Positions 5,796-6,193 of a stretch of 6,193 bases of DNA are shown here, in pieces (position 1 is the first letter of the stretch; every line of letters starts with the position of its first letter). The notes under the pieces are model-generated. The model worked only from the letters and a program-made list of their open reading frames with translations, was not told the DNA's origin and ran no database searches. The stretch comes from Lachnospiraceae bacterium (lineage in GTDB: Bacteria > Bacillota > Clostridia > Lachnospirales > Anaerotignaceae), in the NCBI GenBank assembly GCA_003543235.1, contig DPJA01000042.1:1-6193 (forward strand). The letters run 5' to 3'. The position numbers and the translations under genes were made by a program.

Positions 5796-6193
5796 TTAAG
5801 CTTGACCATTGTAATATGCGTCAAATGTTGCTGTTGTTGCACCTAAACTGTATTCCAACTGAGCATACTGAGCGAATTTGTCTATAACTATAATAGCACT
5901 GGTTCCGCCAGCAACTGCTGCACCTGTATAACTAGGGTCATCAAAATATACAGTTCCATCTGGGCTTAACTGTAATGAGTAAGTTACAGTGTTAGCTCCT
6001 GTATTATCAATAAACATTGTTGCTGTCCTAAGTGTAGATATATTTGTAGCAGTAAAAACAGTACCTATTCCCGTTACACCTGTTAAAGTGTCGGTGTCTG
6101 AAGTAAATGTCTGCCCATCAATTTGAACAGTTAATGTTGCATTGGTAATTGTTACGTCGCCTTCGATGGTCAATGTTGCATTGGTAATTGTTA
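5796..6193 (-). CDS. Thr-rich tandem-repeat protein, DUF6385-like C-terminus (5' truncated by window edge)
   Basis: This is the last 132 or so codons of a protein whose start lies beyond the window; the frame is open to base 6193, so a TTG at 6171-6173 is internal. Two copies of a 13-residue unit, TITNATLTIEGDV and then TITNATLTV, open the visible part. A beta-rich domain follows with TLRTATMFIDNTGANTVTYS, LQLSPDGTVYFDDPS and a terminal FDAYYNGQA. About one residue in five is threonine, acidic residues abound, and from 6173 to the end there is one Lys, one Arg and no Cys: a composition typical of extracellular or surface-layer proteins. It recalls DUF6385 proteins of Firmicutes, a recognition from memory. 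Its function is unknown. No signal peptide can be judged because the N-terminus is missing. A terminator and then a glycosyltransferase-TPR gene follow on the same strand. It ends in TAA. A phage or structural fibre protein is an alternative reading. Confidence 0.7.
   Translation of the reverse strand, partial: TITNATLTIEGDVTITNATLTVQIDGQTFTSDTDTLTGVTGIGTVFTATNISTLRTATMFIDNTGANTVTYSLQLSPDGTVYFDDPSYTGAAVAGGTSAIIVIDKFAQYAQLEYSLGATTATFDAYYNGQA
6133..6193 (-). repeat. 39-bp in-frame tandem repeat encoding TITNATLT units
   Basis: Bases 6133-6154 and 6172-6193 are identical over 22 nt, 39 bp apart, so the unit is 13 codons and stays in frame. The second match runs exactly to the window edge, so the array probably continues outside. 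Repeat number may vary between strains. Confidence 0.8.

Noticed and set aside
5792..5803. Palindrome AAGCTTAAGCTT across the stop of the repeat-protein gene
   Set aside because: It is a short, AT-rich self-complementary stretch without a U-tract or partner site. Chance is the simplest reading.
6133..6193. CRISPR array suggested by the 39-bp periodic repeat
   Set aside because: The repeat is in frame within an open coding region, the interval between matches is itself part of the protein unit, and no cas genes are nearby.

Overview
The window looks like chromosomal DNA of a low-GC Gram-positive anaerobe, most likely a Clostridia (Oscillospiraceae/Ruminococcaceae-like) species. Supporting signs are AT-rich intergenic DNA, strong AGGAGG-type ribosome binding sites, TTG and GTG starts, the rpsF-ssb-rpsR operon, an S18 with zinc ligands, and an intergenic repeat of a style I associate with that group. 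No taxon can be fixed without a database search.

Layout from left to right: (1) bases 1-263 are the 3' end of ilvC (ketol-acid reductoisomerase), + strand. (2) Bases 264-446 are non-coding and packed with inverted repeats: a repeat-like block at about 309-390 and a terminator-like hairpin at 407-443, between the convergent ends of ilvC and the next operon. (3) Bases 447-2525, - strand, hold a two-gene operon: an Eis-like GNAT acetyltransferase followed 15 nt later by a DUF2156 / LPG-synthase-C-type protein. It is driven by a good sigma-A-type promoter (TTGATT-17-TATAAT) with a near-perfect Fur-type palindrome just downstream. (4) Bases 2526-2837 are a divergent intergenic region with that promoter, the rpsF promoter and a structured rpsF leader. 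(5) Bases 2838-3840, + strand, are the operon rpsF-ssb-rpsR, closed by a strong terminator. (6) Bases 3911-5701, - strand, encode a family 2 glycosyltransferase fused to a long TPR region. (7) Bases 5796-6193, - strand, are the 3' end of a Thr-rich, acidic, tandem-repeat protein (DUF6385-like) that continues beyond the window.

The core genes (ilvC, rpsF, ssb, rpsR) are conventional. The accessory content is the glycosyltransferase-TPR gene directly downstream of the repeat protein, which suggests a surface or secreted protein and its modifying enzyme, and the possibly metal-regulated acyltransferase pair. I found no RNA genes, CRISPR array, insertion sequence or clear phage genes. I cannot demonstrate a wholly new system here. 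The repeat protein/glycosyltransferase pair is the best candidate for follow-up.
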